Assembly: GCA_028285485.1 (NCBI GenBank)
Contig: JANQPC010000096.1
Coordinates: 1 to 59,470, forward strand
DNA length: 59,470 nucleotides
Source: Paracoccaceae bacterium
GTDB lineage: Bacteria > Pseudomonadota > Alphaproteobacteria > Rhodobacterales > Rhodobacteraceae
Direction of reading: 5' to 3'
How positions within the stretch are numbered: the stretch's first letter is position 1; every line of letters begins with the position of its first letter. The notes under the pieces are model-generated. The model ran no database searches and was not told the origin of the DNA. It was given only the letters and a program-made list of their open reading frames with translations. Shown in pieces: positions 25,623 through 34,132 of the stretch. The position numbers were made by a program, and so were the translations under genes.

Positions 25623-26165
25623 CTAAAGGTCTTCCTCAAGCGGGCCGTCCAGCAGCCCGCGTTCGGGAATCCAGGGGTTGCGCGCCAGCGCCTTGCGCAG
25701 CCATTCCTGCGCCTCGTCCTTACGTCCAAGCGCGATCAGCGTCAGCGCAAGCCCCGAAAGCGCGCCCACATGATCGGGGTTGATTGCGAGCGTGGCCTGC
25801 AGATCGGCATTGGCCGCCCCGAAATCCCCGCTCAAATAATGGATGAAGGCGCGCTGATTGTAGCCTTCGGCATAATCGGGGCAGTAGGCGACCAGATCAT
25901 CGAAGGCCGCGACCGCGCCAAGATAGTCGCCGTATCGGCGCGCCGTCATCCCCCGCGCCAGCATGCCTTGGGCCACCTCGTCGGGCGCTGTCGTCCAGAT
26001 CTCCCACATCTGGTTTGAGACCGCGCGCCCGGCCATCTCGTTGGGCGCGGCACGGGCCGCATCAAAAAGCGCGCCAAGCTCTGCGGAACGATCCGGCAGG
26101 GCGGGGCAGGCAAGGGCCGCCGGGGCGATAAAGGCGAAGGCTGTGGAAAGAATGACTGTACGCAT
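25623..26165 (-). CDS. Secreted TPR-repeat protein
   Basis: 180 aa. The signal peptide MRTVILSTAFAFIAPAALA is followed by tetratricopeptide-like helices: ARRYGDYLGAVAAFDDLVAYCPDYAEGYNQRAFIHYLSGDFGAANADLQATLAINPDHVGALSGLALTLIALG spans two to three repeats (about 75-150). ATG 26165 is the first ATG; a TTG two codons upstream is less likely. A periplasmic scaffold role is likely but no partner is evident. The 124-base gap to the convergent SnoaL gene shows no clear terminator. Confidence 0.82.
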   Translation of the reverse strand: MRTVILSTAFAFIAPAALACPALPDRSAELGALFDAARAAPNEMAGRAVSNQMWEIWTTAPDEVAQGMLARGMTARRYGDYLGAVAAFDDLVAYCPDYAEGYNQRAFIHYLSGDFGAANADLQATLAINPDHVGALSGLALTLIALGRKDEAQEWLRKALARNPWIPERGLLDGPLEEDL

Positions 26166-26249
26166 GATCAAAACGAAGCGCCCCGGGCACGAAAGTCAAC
26201 TCAATCCCCTGCTTGACGCCGGGCGCCGGCATGCCAAAGGTCCCGCCCC

Positions 26250-27212
26250 ATGCGCCCGCCCGAGCCCCCCGCCCCTCCCTGGACCGATCAAGACATTATC
26301 CTGCGACACGGCTCGCAAATGGCCAACCGGATGCTGCAATACCTTGTGGCGCACCGTTTGCAGATGAAAAGCCCTTCCCACCGGATCACCAATTTCGCCA
26401 TCGAAGAATGGGGGATGATCGGCCCCCGCGCCGCGCCGGGCCACAGAACGGTTCCGAAGATCGACCAGCCCTGTTTTGACATTGCACTTGTCGAGCGGCT
26501 GCTGGCTGAGGGCCAGTTGCCCCGGCTGATGATCCGCGCGGTGCCTTGCGATGTTGCGGCCCTGCCCCCGCTCACAAACGCCCGCGCCTGTTTTCCGGCC
26601 CAGCCCGCCGCCACGGCCACCCCGGGCGCGGGCGATCTGGCCATTCACATCCGCCTCGGTGACATCCTCGTGCCCGGGCGGCACCGGGATTACGGGCCCC
26701 TTCCCATTGGGTTCTACCGCGGGCTTGTGGAAAAAACGGGGCTGAACCCCATCTTCATCGGCCAGATCGGGGAGGATTGGTACAGCGCCGCCCTGCGCGC
26801 CGCCTTCCCGGGCGCGGCCTTTCATTGTGGAAGTGTTTTGGAGGATTTCGAAGCCCTGCGCCGCGCCCGGCATGTCGCCCCGGCTGTCAGCACCTTTTCC
26901 TGGATGGCGGCGTGGCTGGGGGAGGCGGAGGCCATTCACCTGCCCCTTTCCGGGCACCTCAATCCGCGCCAAAGCCCGATGATCGATCTTCTGCCCACGG
27001 GCGACCCGCGCTACCGGTTCTACTGGTTCGATCCGCGGCCCTGGAACGCCGATGCGGCCGATCAGGCCCGTGTGACCACCACTGGAGAGGTTCGCGAAAT
27101 GGCGGCGGGCGATGTTGAGGCGCTGCGCGGCGAGGCGCGCGCAGCGGCTGCGCCCTTGGTCGAAGACTGGCGCGCCCGGTTTCTGGCCCGCATTGCCGAA
27201 CTGGCAACTTGA
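26250..27212 (+). CDS. GT11-like glycosyltransferase
   Basis: 320 aa. The N-terminus HGSQMANRMLQYLVAHRLQ resembles the GxGNQMFQY motif of alpha-1,2-fucosyltransferases (GT11). IHIRLGDILVPG near residue 131 matches the HxRxGD GDP-fucose motif. Later come VSTFSWMAAWLG and HLPLSGHLNPRQ, comparable to the STFSWW motif. The known family transfers fucose to surface glycans; the true donor is not certain. It starts 84 bases from the divergent TPR gene, and rhomboid follows 31 bases downstream. Confidence 0.7.
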   Translation: MRPPEPPAPPWTDQDIILRHGSQMANRMLQYLVAHRLQMKSPSHRITNFAIEEWGMIGPRAAPGHRTVPKIDQPCFDIALVERLLAEGQLPRLMIRAVPCDVAALPPLTNARACFPAQPAATATPGAGDLAIHIRLGDILVPGRHRDYGPLPIGFYRGLVEKTGLNPIFIGQIGEDWYSAALRAAFPGAAFHCGSVLEDFEALRRARHVAPAVSTFSWMAAWLGEAEAIHLPLSGHLNPRQSPMIDLLPTGDPRYRFYWFDPRPWNADAADQARVTTTGEVREMAAGDVEALRGEARAAAAPLVEDWRARFLARIAELAT

Positions 27213-27243
27213 CCTCCCCGCGCGCAGCCCACACCTTCCCGCC

Positions 27244-27981
27244 ATGTTCCCGATCCGTGATCACAATCCTTCGGAGCGCACGCCCTGGGTGACCTACGGG
27301 CTGATCGCGATCAATATCGCGGTGTTTTTGAGCTACTGGCCGCTCTTTGAAAACCCGCGTGCGCTTGCGGCCTATTTCGATACCTACGGGCTTGTGCCGC
27401 GGGATGCCTGGGGGGAAGAGCTAACCTTCGTGACCTCCATGTTCCTCCATGGCGGGCTGATGCATATTGCCGGTAACATGTTGTTTCTCTTCATCTTCGG
27501 CGACAACCTTGAAGATGAGATGGGGCATCTGGGGTTTCTGGGTTTTTATCTTGCAAGCGGCATCGGCGCGGCCCTGTTTCAGGTGCTTTCCGAGCCCGCA
27601 TCGCCCGTGCCCATGGTGGGTGCGTCTGGCGCGATCGCCGGGGTGATGGGGGGCTATCTTCTGCTTTTCCCCAAGGCGCGCGTCGATATCCTGCTGTTCT
27701 TTATCATCATCATCCGCATCATCCCGGTTCCGGCCTGGGTCATGCTGGGCCTCTGGTTCGCGCTCCAGCTGTTCAGCGGCGTCAGCGCCGCGCCGGGCTC
27801 CGGCGGTGTTGCCTACTGGGCCCATGCCGGCGGGTTCATCGTGGGGTTCGCCCTGACGATCCCGGCGTTTCTCAGGCGCGGCGGCACGGCCTTCTGGCGG
27901 CGCACCGAGGGGCACCCACCCCATCCCGAAGCGCGCTACCGCTACGCGCGCACATCGATCCCGCGCACAGGCAGGAGGTGA
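27244..27981 (+). CDS. Rhomboid family intramembrane serine protease
   Basis: 245-aa membrane protease. The Ser-His pair is visible as GASGAIAG (Ser129) and AHAGGFIVG (His194), with HGGLMHIAGNMLFL in the second helix (conserved HxxxN). Six membrane segments fit the family. ATG 27244 (MFPIRDHNPSERTPWVTY) is the typical short N-terminus. Its stop TGA is embedded in the ribosome site of the following GFA gene. Substrates are unknown. Confidence 0.93.
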   Translation: MFPIRDHNPSERTPWVTYGLIAINIAVFLSYWPLFENPRALAAYFDTYGLVPRDAWGEELTFVTSMFLHGGLMHIAGNMLFLFIFGDNLEDEMGHLGFLGFYLASGIGAALFQVLSEPASPVPMVGASGAIAGVMGGYLLLFPKARVDILLFFIIIIRIIPVPAWVMLGLWFALQLFSGVSAAPGSGGVAYWAHAGGFIVGFALTIPAFLRRGGTAFWRRTEGHPPHPEARYRYARTSIPRTGRR

Positions 27982-27986
27982 TCACC

Positions 27987-28343
27987 GTGAAAGCCACATG
28001 TCATTGCGGCGCCGTTGAGCTTGACGTGACGCTTGCCGATGGGCTGGCCACCGCCCGGCGGTGCGATTGCTCCTTCTGCGCCCGGCGCGGCGCCATCGCT
28101 GTCTCCGCCCCCCTCGATGGAGTGAGGATCCTGCGCGGGGCGGACATGCTTACGCGCTACACTTGGGGCACGCATACCGCCCAGCACTTTTTCTGTTCCG
28201 TCTGCGGTGTTTACACCCATCACCAAAGGCGCTCGAACCCGAACGAATACGGGGTGAATGTGGCGAACCTTGAGGGCGTGAACCCGCGCGATCTGGGCGA
28301 TGTGCCTTGGACAGACGGGCAGAACCACCCCTCGGATCGCTGA
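27987..28343 (+). CDS. GFA family (glutathione-dependent formaldehyde-activating-like) protein
   Basis: 118-aa zinc-binding protein with the GFA cysteine pattern: KATCHCGAVEL, RRCDCSFCARRG and FCSVCGVYTHHQ. I place the start at GTG 27987 because AGGAGGTGATC ends just upstream; GTG 27978 lies inside that ribosome site. Despite the name, most members have no proven formaldehyde activity. Its TGA stop coincides with the left end of repeat copy B. Confidence 0.88.
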   Translation: MKATCHCGAVELDVTLADGLATARRCDCSFCARRGAIAVSAPLDGVRILRGADMLTRYTWGTHTAQHFFCSVCGVYTHHQRRSNPNEYGVNVANLEGVNPRDLGDVPWTDGQNHPSDR

Positions 28344-28446
28344 AGCGTTTGGAGAAAGGCCTCAAACATCACGTATCGCCTGACGCGTTGAACTCTTTGA
28401 TTTCAGGCAGCGTTGGGTGGGTCAGGTCTTTCGCATTGCGCCCTAG
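28341..28446 (+). repeat. Dispersed convergent-gap repeat, copy B
   Basis: About 106 bases from TGAAGCGTTTGG to ATTGCGCCCTAG. It contains ACGTATCGCCTGACGCGTTG and GATTTCAGGCAGCGTTGG. The left end provides the GFA stop TGA and the right-end CTAG provides the stop of the inositol monophosphatase gene, so the element fills the whole convergent gap. Confidence 0.9.
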
Positions 28447-29234
28447 CCTTCGCCGCGGATTTCCCGCGCGAAATCGGCAAAGATCTCGGGGTTGGCGGCA
28501 ATCAACGCATCGCCATCCACCAGCGGCGCGCCCGGCACGATGGGTTCGGCAAACCCGCCAGCCTCGCGCACGATCAGCACGCCCGCTGCAACATCCCAGG
28601 CATGCAAACCCCGCTCCCAGAACCCATCAAACCGGCCCGCGGCCACATAGGTAAGATCAAGTGCGGCCGCCCCCCAGCGGCGCACACCGGCTGAGCCCGG
28701 CATCAGGCGGGCAAGATCCTGCAGCATCTCCGGCAACCCGCCGCGCGCGCCAAAGGGAATGCCGGTCGCAAACACGCATTCCGACATGCGCCCGCGATCA
28801 GACACCCGGATGCGGCTGTCATTCATCCAGGCCCCCTGCCCCTTCTCTGCAACGAACATCTCATCCTTGGCGGGGTCATAGACAACGCCGGAGACGATCT
28901 CGCCCTTATGCTCCAAAGCGATGGAGACCGCCCAATGCGGCATCCCGTGAAGGAAATTGGTGGTGCCGTCGAGCGGATCGACGATCCAGCGCCGCGTCGG
29001 ATCCTTGCCCTCCACGCCCCCGCTTTCCTCGCCGAGCCAGCCGTAGTTCGGGCGCGCCTCCATCAGCATCTCGCGGATGATCTTCTCCGCCGCGATATCG
29101 GCGCGGCTCACGAAATCCCCAGCGCTTTTCGAGGCGACCTGAAGGTTTTCAACCTCGCGGAAATCCTTCACCAGGCTCCGCGCCGCTCGCCGCGCGGCCT
29201 TGATCATAACGTTAAGGTTGGCAGATCCCTGCAT
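28443..29234 (-). CDS. suhB: Inositol monophosphatase family protein (SuhB-like)
   Basis: 263 aa. It contains the metal-binding motifs of the family: GEESGG (about 69-74), WIVDPLDGTTNFLHGMP and HAWDVAAGVLIVREAGG. The N-terminus NVMIKAARRAARSLVKDFREVENL matches alphaproteobacterial SuhB. These Mg-dependent phosphatases act on inositol phosphates, and in E. coli SuhB also assists rRNA antitermination. Its stop lies in repeat copy B, convergent with the GFA gene. Confidence 0.93.
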   Translation of the reverse strand: MQGSANLNVMIKAARRAARSLVKDFREVENLQVASKSAGDFVSRADIAAEKIIREMLMEARPNYGWLGEESGGVEGKDPTRRWIVDPLDGTTNFLHGMPHWAVSIALEHKGEIVSGVVYDPAKDEMFVAEKGQGAWMNDSRIRVSDRGRMSECVFATGIPFGARGGLPEMLQDLARLMPGSAGVRRWGAAALDLTYVAAGRFDGFWERGLHAWDVAAGVLIVREAGGFAEPIVPGAPLVDGDALIAANPEIFADFAREIRGEG

Positions 29235-29297
29235 CGCGGCGCTCCGGCTGATTGCGAGCCGGCGCTATACGGCAGCGTATGGCAATTGCCAAGGCGG

Positions 29298-29753
29298 TCA
29301 GGACAGTGGGCCGGGCGGCGGATCGAAAGATGTTAGCCACTCGATCGCCAGATCGGTGCGTGAGCCGCGAAAATGCCGGATCACGGGGGCAAAGCTTTGG
29401 TTCGTGACCCGCCCGATATAGCGATCCACGCCATCGGCAACAACGGGCTCTGACGTCACAATGGCCTGTGGCGCCCGCTGAATATTCCGGAACCGGCGAT
29501 CAAGCGCCACACAGCGCGCAATGAATTCGGCATCCCACTCCACCGGCTCGATCTCCGTAAAGTCCCAAAGAAACGGAAGTTCGTGTGGGACGATACCGCG
29601 GTCCTGCAACGTGGCGTAGAGTGCATCAACTTCATCAAAGTCAAAACGCACGGTCACGCGCAGGATCAAAACCCCCGCGCGAGGCTCTATTTCGTATGTT
29701 ATTGGCACACCTTCCCCCAGATGCGCTTCGGGTAATCGGCGCCCGATAATCAA
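29298..29753 (-). CDS. Hypothetical protein (STAS/SpoIIAA-like fold possible)
   Basis: 151 aa, function not recognised. The pattern ITYEIEPRAGVLILRVTVRFDFDEVDALYATL, then PFLWDFTEIEPVEW, resembles the strand-helix order of SpoIIAA-like/STAS proteins common in proteobacteria. The start is uncertain: TTG 29753 lacks a clear ribosome site, and GTG 29708 has GGGGGAAG nearby. It follows the metR-type gene by 12 bases on the same strand and may be co-transcribed with it. Confidence 0.6.
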   Translation of the reverse strand: MIIGRRLPEAHLGEGVPITYEIEPRAGVLILRVTVRFDFDEVDALYATLQDRGIVPHELPFLWDFTEIEPVEWDAEFIARCVALDRRFRNIQRAPQAIVTSEPVVADGVDRYIGRVTNQSFAPVIRHFRGSRTDLAIEWLTSFDPPPGPLS

Positions 29754-29765
29754 TTAAAGCATGAA

Positions 29766-30701
29766 TCACCCAGAAGAGACAACCTTTGATTGTATTTCCC
29801 GGGATTGCAGCTTCAGCGGCTCTGTGCGCGCCAGGCGCAGAAGATGCGCCATGAAGGGTTTCGTGGTGTCATCGCTGCGCGTGGCGGCGAAAAGGCGGCG
29901 GGTGATCCCGGCCTCGGTGATGGGGCGGGTTATGTAATCCGAGTTCAAACGCACCTCGCGTACAACCCAATCGGGCAGCACGGCCACCCCGCGGTTCGAG
30001 GCGACAAGCAGAAGGATCACGGCTGTGAGCTCCACCTGCCGGATCGCCGCCGGTTCCACCTTCGCCGGCGTCAGAAGCTGGCTGAACACATCAAGCCGCG
30101 CGCGTTCCACCGGGTAGGTGATCAGTGTCTCGCCCCGAAAATCCTCGGCCTCCACGAAGGGTTTGTTCGCCAACGGATGCTGCGCCGCCGCCACGAATAC
30201 GGGCTCGTAATCGAAAAGCGCCGTGAAATCAACGCCTTCGATCTCTTCCGGGTCAGACGAGACAACGAGATCCACCTCCTCCCTGGAAAGCGCCGGAAGC
30301 GCCTCGAACGCAAGGCCCGGGCGGATATCCACATCCACATCCGGCCAGCCCCGGCGAAACATCTCAAGAACCGGGAACAGCCATTCGAAACAGGCGTGGC
30401 ATTCAATCGCGATATGCAGCCGGCCCGATTTGCCCGCCTGAAGCCCCGCAAATTCATGCTCAAGCGCCTCGATCTCGGGCAGGATCTTCTCGGCAAGCGC
30501 CAGAAGCTTCTTGCCCGCCGCCGAAAGCTTCAGCGGCTTGGAGCGGCGCACGAAAAGCTCCACACCCGCCTGCGCCTCGATCCCCTTGATTTGATGGCTC
30601 AGCGCGCTTTGCGTGATGTTGAGCTGATCCGCCGCGCGGGCCAGCCCCCCGGTCTCATGAATCGCACGGATCGTGCGCAGATGGCGGAACTCGATGTGCA
30701 T
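29766..30701 (-). CDS. metR: LysR-family regulator MetR
   Basis: 311 aa. The N-terminal LysR helix-turn-helix MHIEFRHLRTIRAIHETGGLARAADQLNITQSALSHQIKGIE is of the MetR type, followed by RSKPLKLSAAGKKLL and the effector domain with IECHACFEWLFPVLEMFR. MetR uses homocysteine to control methionine genes. It is divergent from metF with a 97-base shared promoter region, which supports the assignment strongly. Confidence 0.92.
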   Translation of the reverse strand: MHIEFRHLRTIRAIHETGGLARAADQLNITQSALSHQIKGIEAQAGVELFVRRSKPLKLSAAGKKLLALAEKILPEIEALEHEFAGLQAGKSGRLHIAIECHACFEWLFPVLEMFRRGWPDVDVDIRPGLAFEALPALSREEVDLVVSSDPEEIEGVDFTALFDYEPVFVAAAQHPLANKPFVEAEDFRGETLITYPVERARLDVFSQLLTPAKVEPAAIRQVELTAVILLLVASNRGVAVLPDWVVREVRLNSDYITRPITEAGITRRLFAATRSDDTTKPFMAHLLRLARTEPLKLQSREIQSKVVSSG

Positions 30702-30798
30702 TGATCAACGTGCTTCATAAAGAAGTTGAGGATTATGAGTTTGTCTCACATGAACCGGCGTGGGACAAGCGGGCGACCCCGCCCCTTAGGATCTGCCC
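30702..30798. promoter_or_regulatory. metR-metF divergent promoter
   Basis: This 97-base gap contains CTTCATAAAGAAG at about 30710-30725, a 4-bp arm palindrome with a 5-base centre. It is similar in spacing to LysR T-N11-A or MetR TGAA-N5-TTCA sites but not a perfect match. TGAG...CTCA arms follow around 30727-30750. MetR control of both genes is probable; the exact site is not established. Confidence 0.4.
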
Positions 30799-31665
30799 AT
30801 GCCTGCCCCCCGCCTGTCTTTTGAGTTTTTCCCGCCGCAATCGCTCGACGCTTCGTTCCGGCTTTGGGACACGGTGCAAACCCTGGCCCCGCTCGCGCCG
30901 TCTTTCGTATCCGTCACCTATGGTGCTGGCGGCACGACCCGCGATCTTACCCATGATGCAGTGGCAACGATCGGGGCGCATTACGGTTTGAACGTCGCCG
31001 CCCACCTCACCTGCGTGGATGCCACCCGCGAGGAAACGCTCGGCATCGCGCAGCGTTATGCCGAGGCGGGGGTGCGCGAGATAGTGGCGCTCCGCGGCGA
31101 CCCGCCCAAAGGCCAGGGCCGCTTCACCCCCCATCCCGACGGCTTTGCCGATAGCTGCGAGCTGATTGAGGCGCTCAAGGAGGCGGGCGATTTCCGCATC
31201 CACGTGGGCGCCTATCCCGATCCGCATCCCGAAGCCGCGGATGCGGCGGCCGACGTGACCTGGCTCAAGCGGAAAGTGGAAGCCGGGGCGGACGCCGCGA
31301 TCACTCAGTTCTTCTTTGAGGCTGACACATACTTCCGCTTCCGCGACGCCTGCGAAAAGGCGGGCATCGATATCCCGATCATCCCTGGCATCCTGCCCAT
31401 CGAAAACTGGCGCGGAGTGAGAAAGTTTGCCGAGCGCTGTGGCGCGCATGTGCCCGCCTGGGTTTCCGATGCATTCGAGACGGCGGAACGGGATGGCCGC
31501 AGCGAACTTCTGGCCACCGCGATTTGCACCGAGCTTTGTTCCGATCTCATCGAGGGCGGGGTGGAAGACCTCCACTTCTATACTCTCAACAAGCCCGGCC
31601 TCACCCGCGATGTGGCCCATGCGCTTGGCATCACCCCCGAGGTGACGTTGGAGAAGGTGGCCTGA
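30799..31665 (+). CDS. metF: Methylenetetrahydrofolate reductase
   Basis: 288-aa FAD enzyme that reduces 5,10-methylene-THF to 5-methyl-THF for methionine synthesis. It shows the N-terminal LSFEFFPPQS with the catalytic Glu, SVTYGAGGTT, AHLTCVDATREE, ALRGDPP and the C-terminal GVEDLHFYTLNK. The length matches bacterial MetF. It is divergent from metR. The thioesterase gene follows after 43 bases. Confidence 0.97.
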   Translation: MPAPRLSFEFFPPQSLDASFRLWDTVQTLAPLAPSFVSVTYGAGGTTRDLTHDAVATIGAHYGLNVAAHLTCVDATREETLGIAQRYAEAGVREIVALRGDPPKGQGRFTPHPDGFADSCELIEALKEAGDFRIHVGAYPDPHPEAADAAADVTWLKRKVEAGADAAITQFFFEADTYFRFRDACEKAGIDIPIIPGILPIENWRGVRKFAERCGAHVPAWVSDAFETAERDGRSELLATAICTELCSDLIEGGVEDLHFYTLNKPGLTRDVAHALGITPEVTLEKVA

Positions 31666-31708
31666 ATTGGGATAGACCGGGGCCGCACGCGCCCTTACAT
31701 CCCAAAGC

Positions 31709-32152
31709 ATGCTTGATCCCCGCAACCATTCCGGCCTTGAACTTCTGCAAGCTCTGATCGACGGGGCGCTGCCACCGCCGCCAATGGCGGAAACGCTCGA
31801 TTTTCGGCTCGTCAGCGTGGCAGAGGGCGAGGTTACCTTTCACGCGATCCCCACGCCCCAGGCGTTCAATCCGATGGGCGCTGTGCACGGCGGCTGGTAT
31901 GGCGCCCTGCTCGATTCCGCCATGGGCTGCGCGGTGCAATCCACCCTGCCGCCCGGGCGCCTTTACACCACGCTCGAATACAAGGTGAACCTCACGCGGG
32001 CGATCCCTCCAGGCACGAAGGCGGAGGCAGTCGGCACCATCCAGCATACGGGCCGCCAAACGGCGGTGGCCCGGGCCGAGCTGCGCGGGCTGGAAGACGG
32101 CAAGCTTTACGCCACAGGCTCCACCACCTGCATCCTGTTCGACCTGCCTTAA
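31709..32152 (+). CDS. PaaI-family thioesterase
   Basis: 147-aa hotdog-fold thioesterase. AVHGGWYGALLDSAMGCAV around residues 58-76 is the PaaI catalytic helix with HGG, preceded by FNPMG and followed by YTTLEYKVNLTRAIPPGT. Such enzymes cleave acyl-CoA thioesters. The physiological substrate is not indicated by the neighbours (metF upstream, a methyltransferase downstream). Confidence 0.9.
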   Translation: MLDPRNHSGLELLQALIDGALPPPPMAETLDFRLVSVAEGEVTFHAIPTPQAFNPMGAVHGGWYGALLDSAMGCAVQSTLPPGRLYTTLEYKVNLTRAIPPGTKAEAVGTIQHTGRQTAVARAELRGLEDGKLYATGSTTCILFDLP

Positions 32153-32220
32153 GCCGGCTGGTCTTAACCCGGCATTAACCAACTTGGCGAACCCTTGCGG
32201 CAGTCTGCAAGGGAGGTGTC

Positions 32221-32976
32221 ATGCGAACCGAACCGATTGAGGGCGATGCCCCGGCGCAAGCCTATGCCCGCGCCCGCAAGCTCCTGCCGAAACGCCTGCA
32301 GCCCATGGCCCGCGGCCTCAGGAAGCGATTGGCGGCGAAGGCGCCCGATCTCGCGCCGCCGTTTTCCTGGGTGTATTCTTTCACGCAGGTTTCAGCCCCG
32401 CGTCAGCGTTCCATCGTGGAAAAGGCGCAAGCGCTTGTCGCCGCTGGCGTGGCGGGGGATTTCGTCGAATGCGGTGTGCTCGATGGCGGCACGGCCGCCC
32501 TTCTCGCCTATGCCGCACGCCATGATGCCCGCCGCGTTCACCTCTTCGATGCCTGGGCCGGTATGCCCCCCGCCACCCCGGAGGATGGGCCCGGCGCCCG
32601 GAAATGGGAGGGCGAGATTGTGGGCAGCCCCGCGCGCGTGGCCCGCGCGCTCAAACGCGTGGGTGCAAATACCGATAATATCGTGATCCATCGCGGCTGG
32701 TTCGAAGACACGCTGCCTTCTGCGAATATCGGCGCAATCGCCTTCCTGCATGTCGATTGCGATTTCTTTGCACCCACATCGCTGGTACTCGAAACCTTTC
32801 TGCCCCGCATGGTGCCCGGCGGTATTGTGCAGATCGATGATTACACGTCCTTCGAAGGGTGCCGCCGCGCCGTGAACGCCACCCTGGAACGGCGGCCCGA
32901 TCTACGCCTGATAATCGACGATGGCCCTGGCGGCGCGATCTACGTGCGGATCCCGCGGCCTGGCCGCACCGGCTGA
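32221..32976 (+). CDS. TylF/macrocin O-methyltransferase family protein
   Basis: 251-aa SAM-dependent methyltransferase of the TylF family (PF05711): GDFVECGVLDGGTAALLAYA forms the SAM loop, then HLFDAWAGMPPATPEDGP, IVIHRGWFEDTLP, FLHVDCDFFAPTSLVLETFLPRMVPGGIVQIDDY with the metal-binding Asp residues. Members methylate sugars or O-linked glycans. GGAGGTGTC precedes ATG. Its 3' end overlaps the convergent DUF2235 gene by 37 bases. The N-terminal ~30 residues are basic. Confidence 0.88.
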   Translation: MRTEPIEGDAPAQAYARARKLLPKRLQPMARGLRKRLAAKAPDLAPPFSWVYSFTQVSAPRQRSIVEKAQALVAAGVAGDFVECGVLDGGTAALLAYAARHDARRVHLFDAWAGMPPATPEDGPGARKWEGEIVGSPARVARALKRVGANTDNIVIHRGWFEDTLPSANIGAIAFLHVDCDFFAPTSLVLETFLPRMVPGGIVQIDDYTSFEGCRRAVNATLERRPDLRLIIDDGPGGAIYVRIPRPGRTG

Positions 32977-34046
32977 GGCGCCTCTTCGGCGCCGCCGCCC
33001 CATCCGCCAAACCAGGGCCGCTTGGGGGGCCGCTCCGCTGTGGCGTGGATCGATTCCGATGGATCGCGCCCCACGATGCGGCGGCTTCTCAGCAAGAAAA
33101 ACCGCCCCCACCCGCGCCAGGATCCCGAGGAAGGCGCCTCCGCATCCACAGGGTAGCGCGCGCGCCAATCCGGCGGCAGTGCAAGCCCGCAGCCCTCGGC
33201 CTTTTCAAGCATCCAGGTGAGCGGGATGTTCGAAAGCGGGCGGGCATCGAGAAAGCCCGAAAGCTGGCCACCCACATCCCCATGGGTGCCGCGGAACCAG
33301 ACCTGCTCCACATGGCCTTCGAAATCGCCATCGCTTTCCCAGAGAACGGGCATGAAGGCCTCGCGCGTCTCATCCAGCGCCAGCGCGTGATAGCCATGCT
33401 TGATCGATGGCCCCAGAGAGTGGTTGTGGAACCGGTGCGCCCGCTCCGCCCAGCGCCAGATCACCGGCGCGCGGAAGCCCAGCGCCTTCACCGTATCCCA
33501 CACCCCAACCATCTCGATCGGCGTGTCCCGGTGGCAGCGGGCGGCGCGGAAAATCCGCGCAGCGTTGCTCTGCGCGCCGCGTTCGTAATAGCGATAGGCC
33601 AGCCGAATGTTGCGTTCGGTCGCGTAGCGGGATCGCAGCAGCCCCACCCGGTCTATCACCCCCGCGAGGGATCGCACCGCGTAAGCGCCGCGCGAATAGC
33701 CCAGAAGAAAAATCCGATCCCCCGGCCGGTAGCGCGAGGCCAGAAGGCCATAAACGCGGCGGATCTGCCGGTTGATGCCCCGGCCCTCGATCACATCGAG
33801 GGTCGTGCGCCAGTGCTGCCACTGAATGCCCGCCTCATAGCGAAGCGATACCGTTCCGGGGGTCGAGGCTTCGCGGATCAGCTTGTAGGCGATACCCGCA
33901 TGGGTTTCGTGCCCGTCGCGCAGCGAGGACATCGTGCCATCGATTATGATCACATGATCGCGCCGCCCCCGCGCGGGAACCGCCACGGTTTGCTCGGCCC
34001 GGCCAAGCCGGGCCATCACGGCGCGAAAGGTGCTGCCGAGCGCCAT
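32940..34046 (-). CDS. DUF2235 alpha/beta-hydrolase-like protein
   Basis: 368 aa. The DUF2235 pattern begins DHVIIIDGTMSSLRDG (usually DGTWN), then FLLGYSRGAYAVRSLAG with the GxSxG nucleophile Ser118, MVGVWDTVKALGF and WFRGTHGDVGG. The family includes type VI secretion phospholipase effectors (Tle1), but nothing T6SS-like lies nearby. It overlaps the convergent TylF gene by 37 bases. The C-terminal tail is Trp/Gly/Arg-rich. Confidence 0.85.
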   Translation of the reverse strand: MALGSTFRAVMARLGRAEQTVAVPARGRRDHVIIIDGTMSSLRDGHETHAGIAYKLIREASTPGTVSLRYEAGIQWQHWRTTLDVIEGRGINRQIRRVYGLLASRYRPGDRIFLLGYSRGAYAVRSLAGVIDRVGLLRSRYATERNIRLAYRYYERGAQSNAARIFRAARCHRDTPIEMVGVWDTVKALGFRAPVIWRWAERAHRFHNHSLGPSIKHGYHALALDETREAFMPVLWESDGDFEGHVEQVWFRGTHGDVGGQLSGFLDARPLSNIPLTWMLEKAEGCGLALPPDWRARYPVDAEAPSSGSWRGWGRFFLLRSRRIVGRDPSESIHATAERPPKRPWFGGWGGGAEEAPQPVRPGRGIRT

Positions 34047-34132
34047 GGCAGTTATGCGCCCTGATCCTGCATGGGCCCACTATCCCGCCGCCCGCCGCTC
34101 ACTGTCGAGCCACAAGGGGGTGACGGGGTGTT

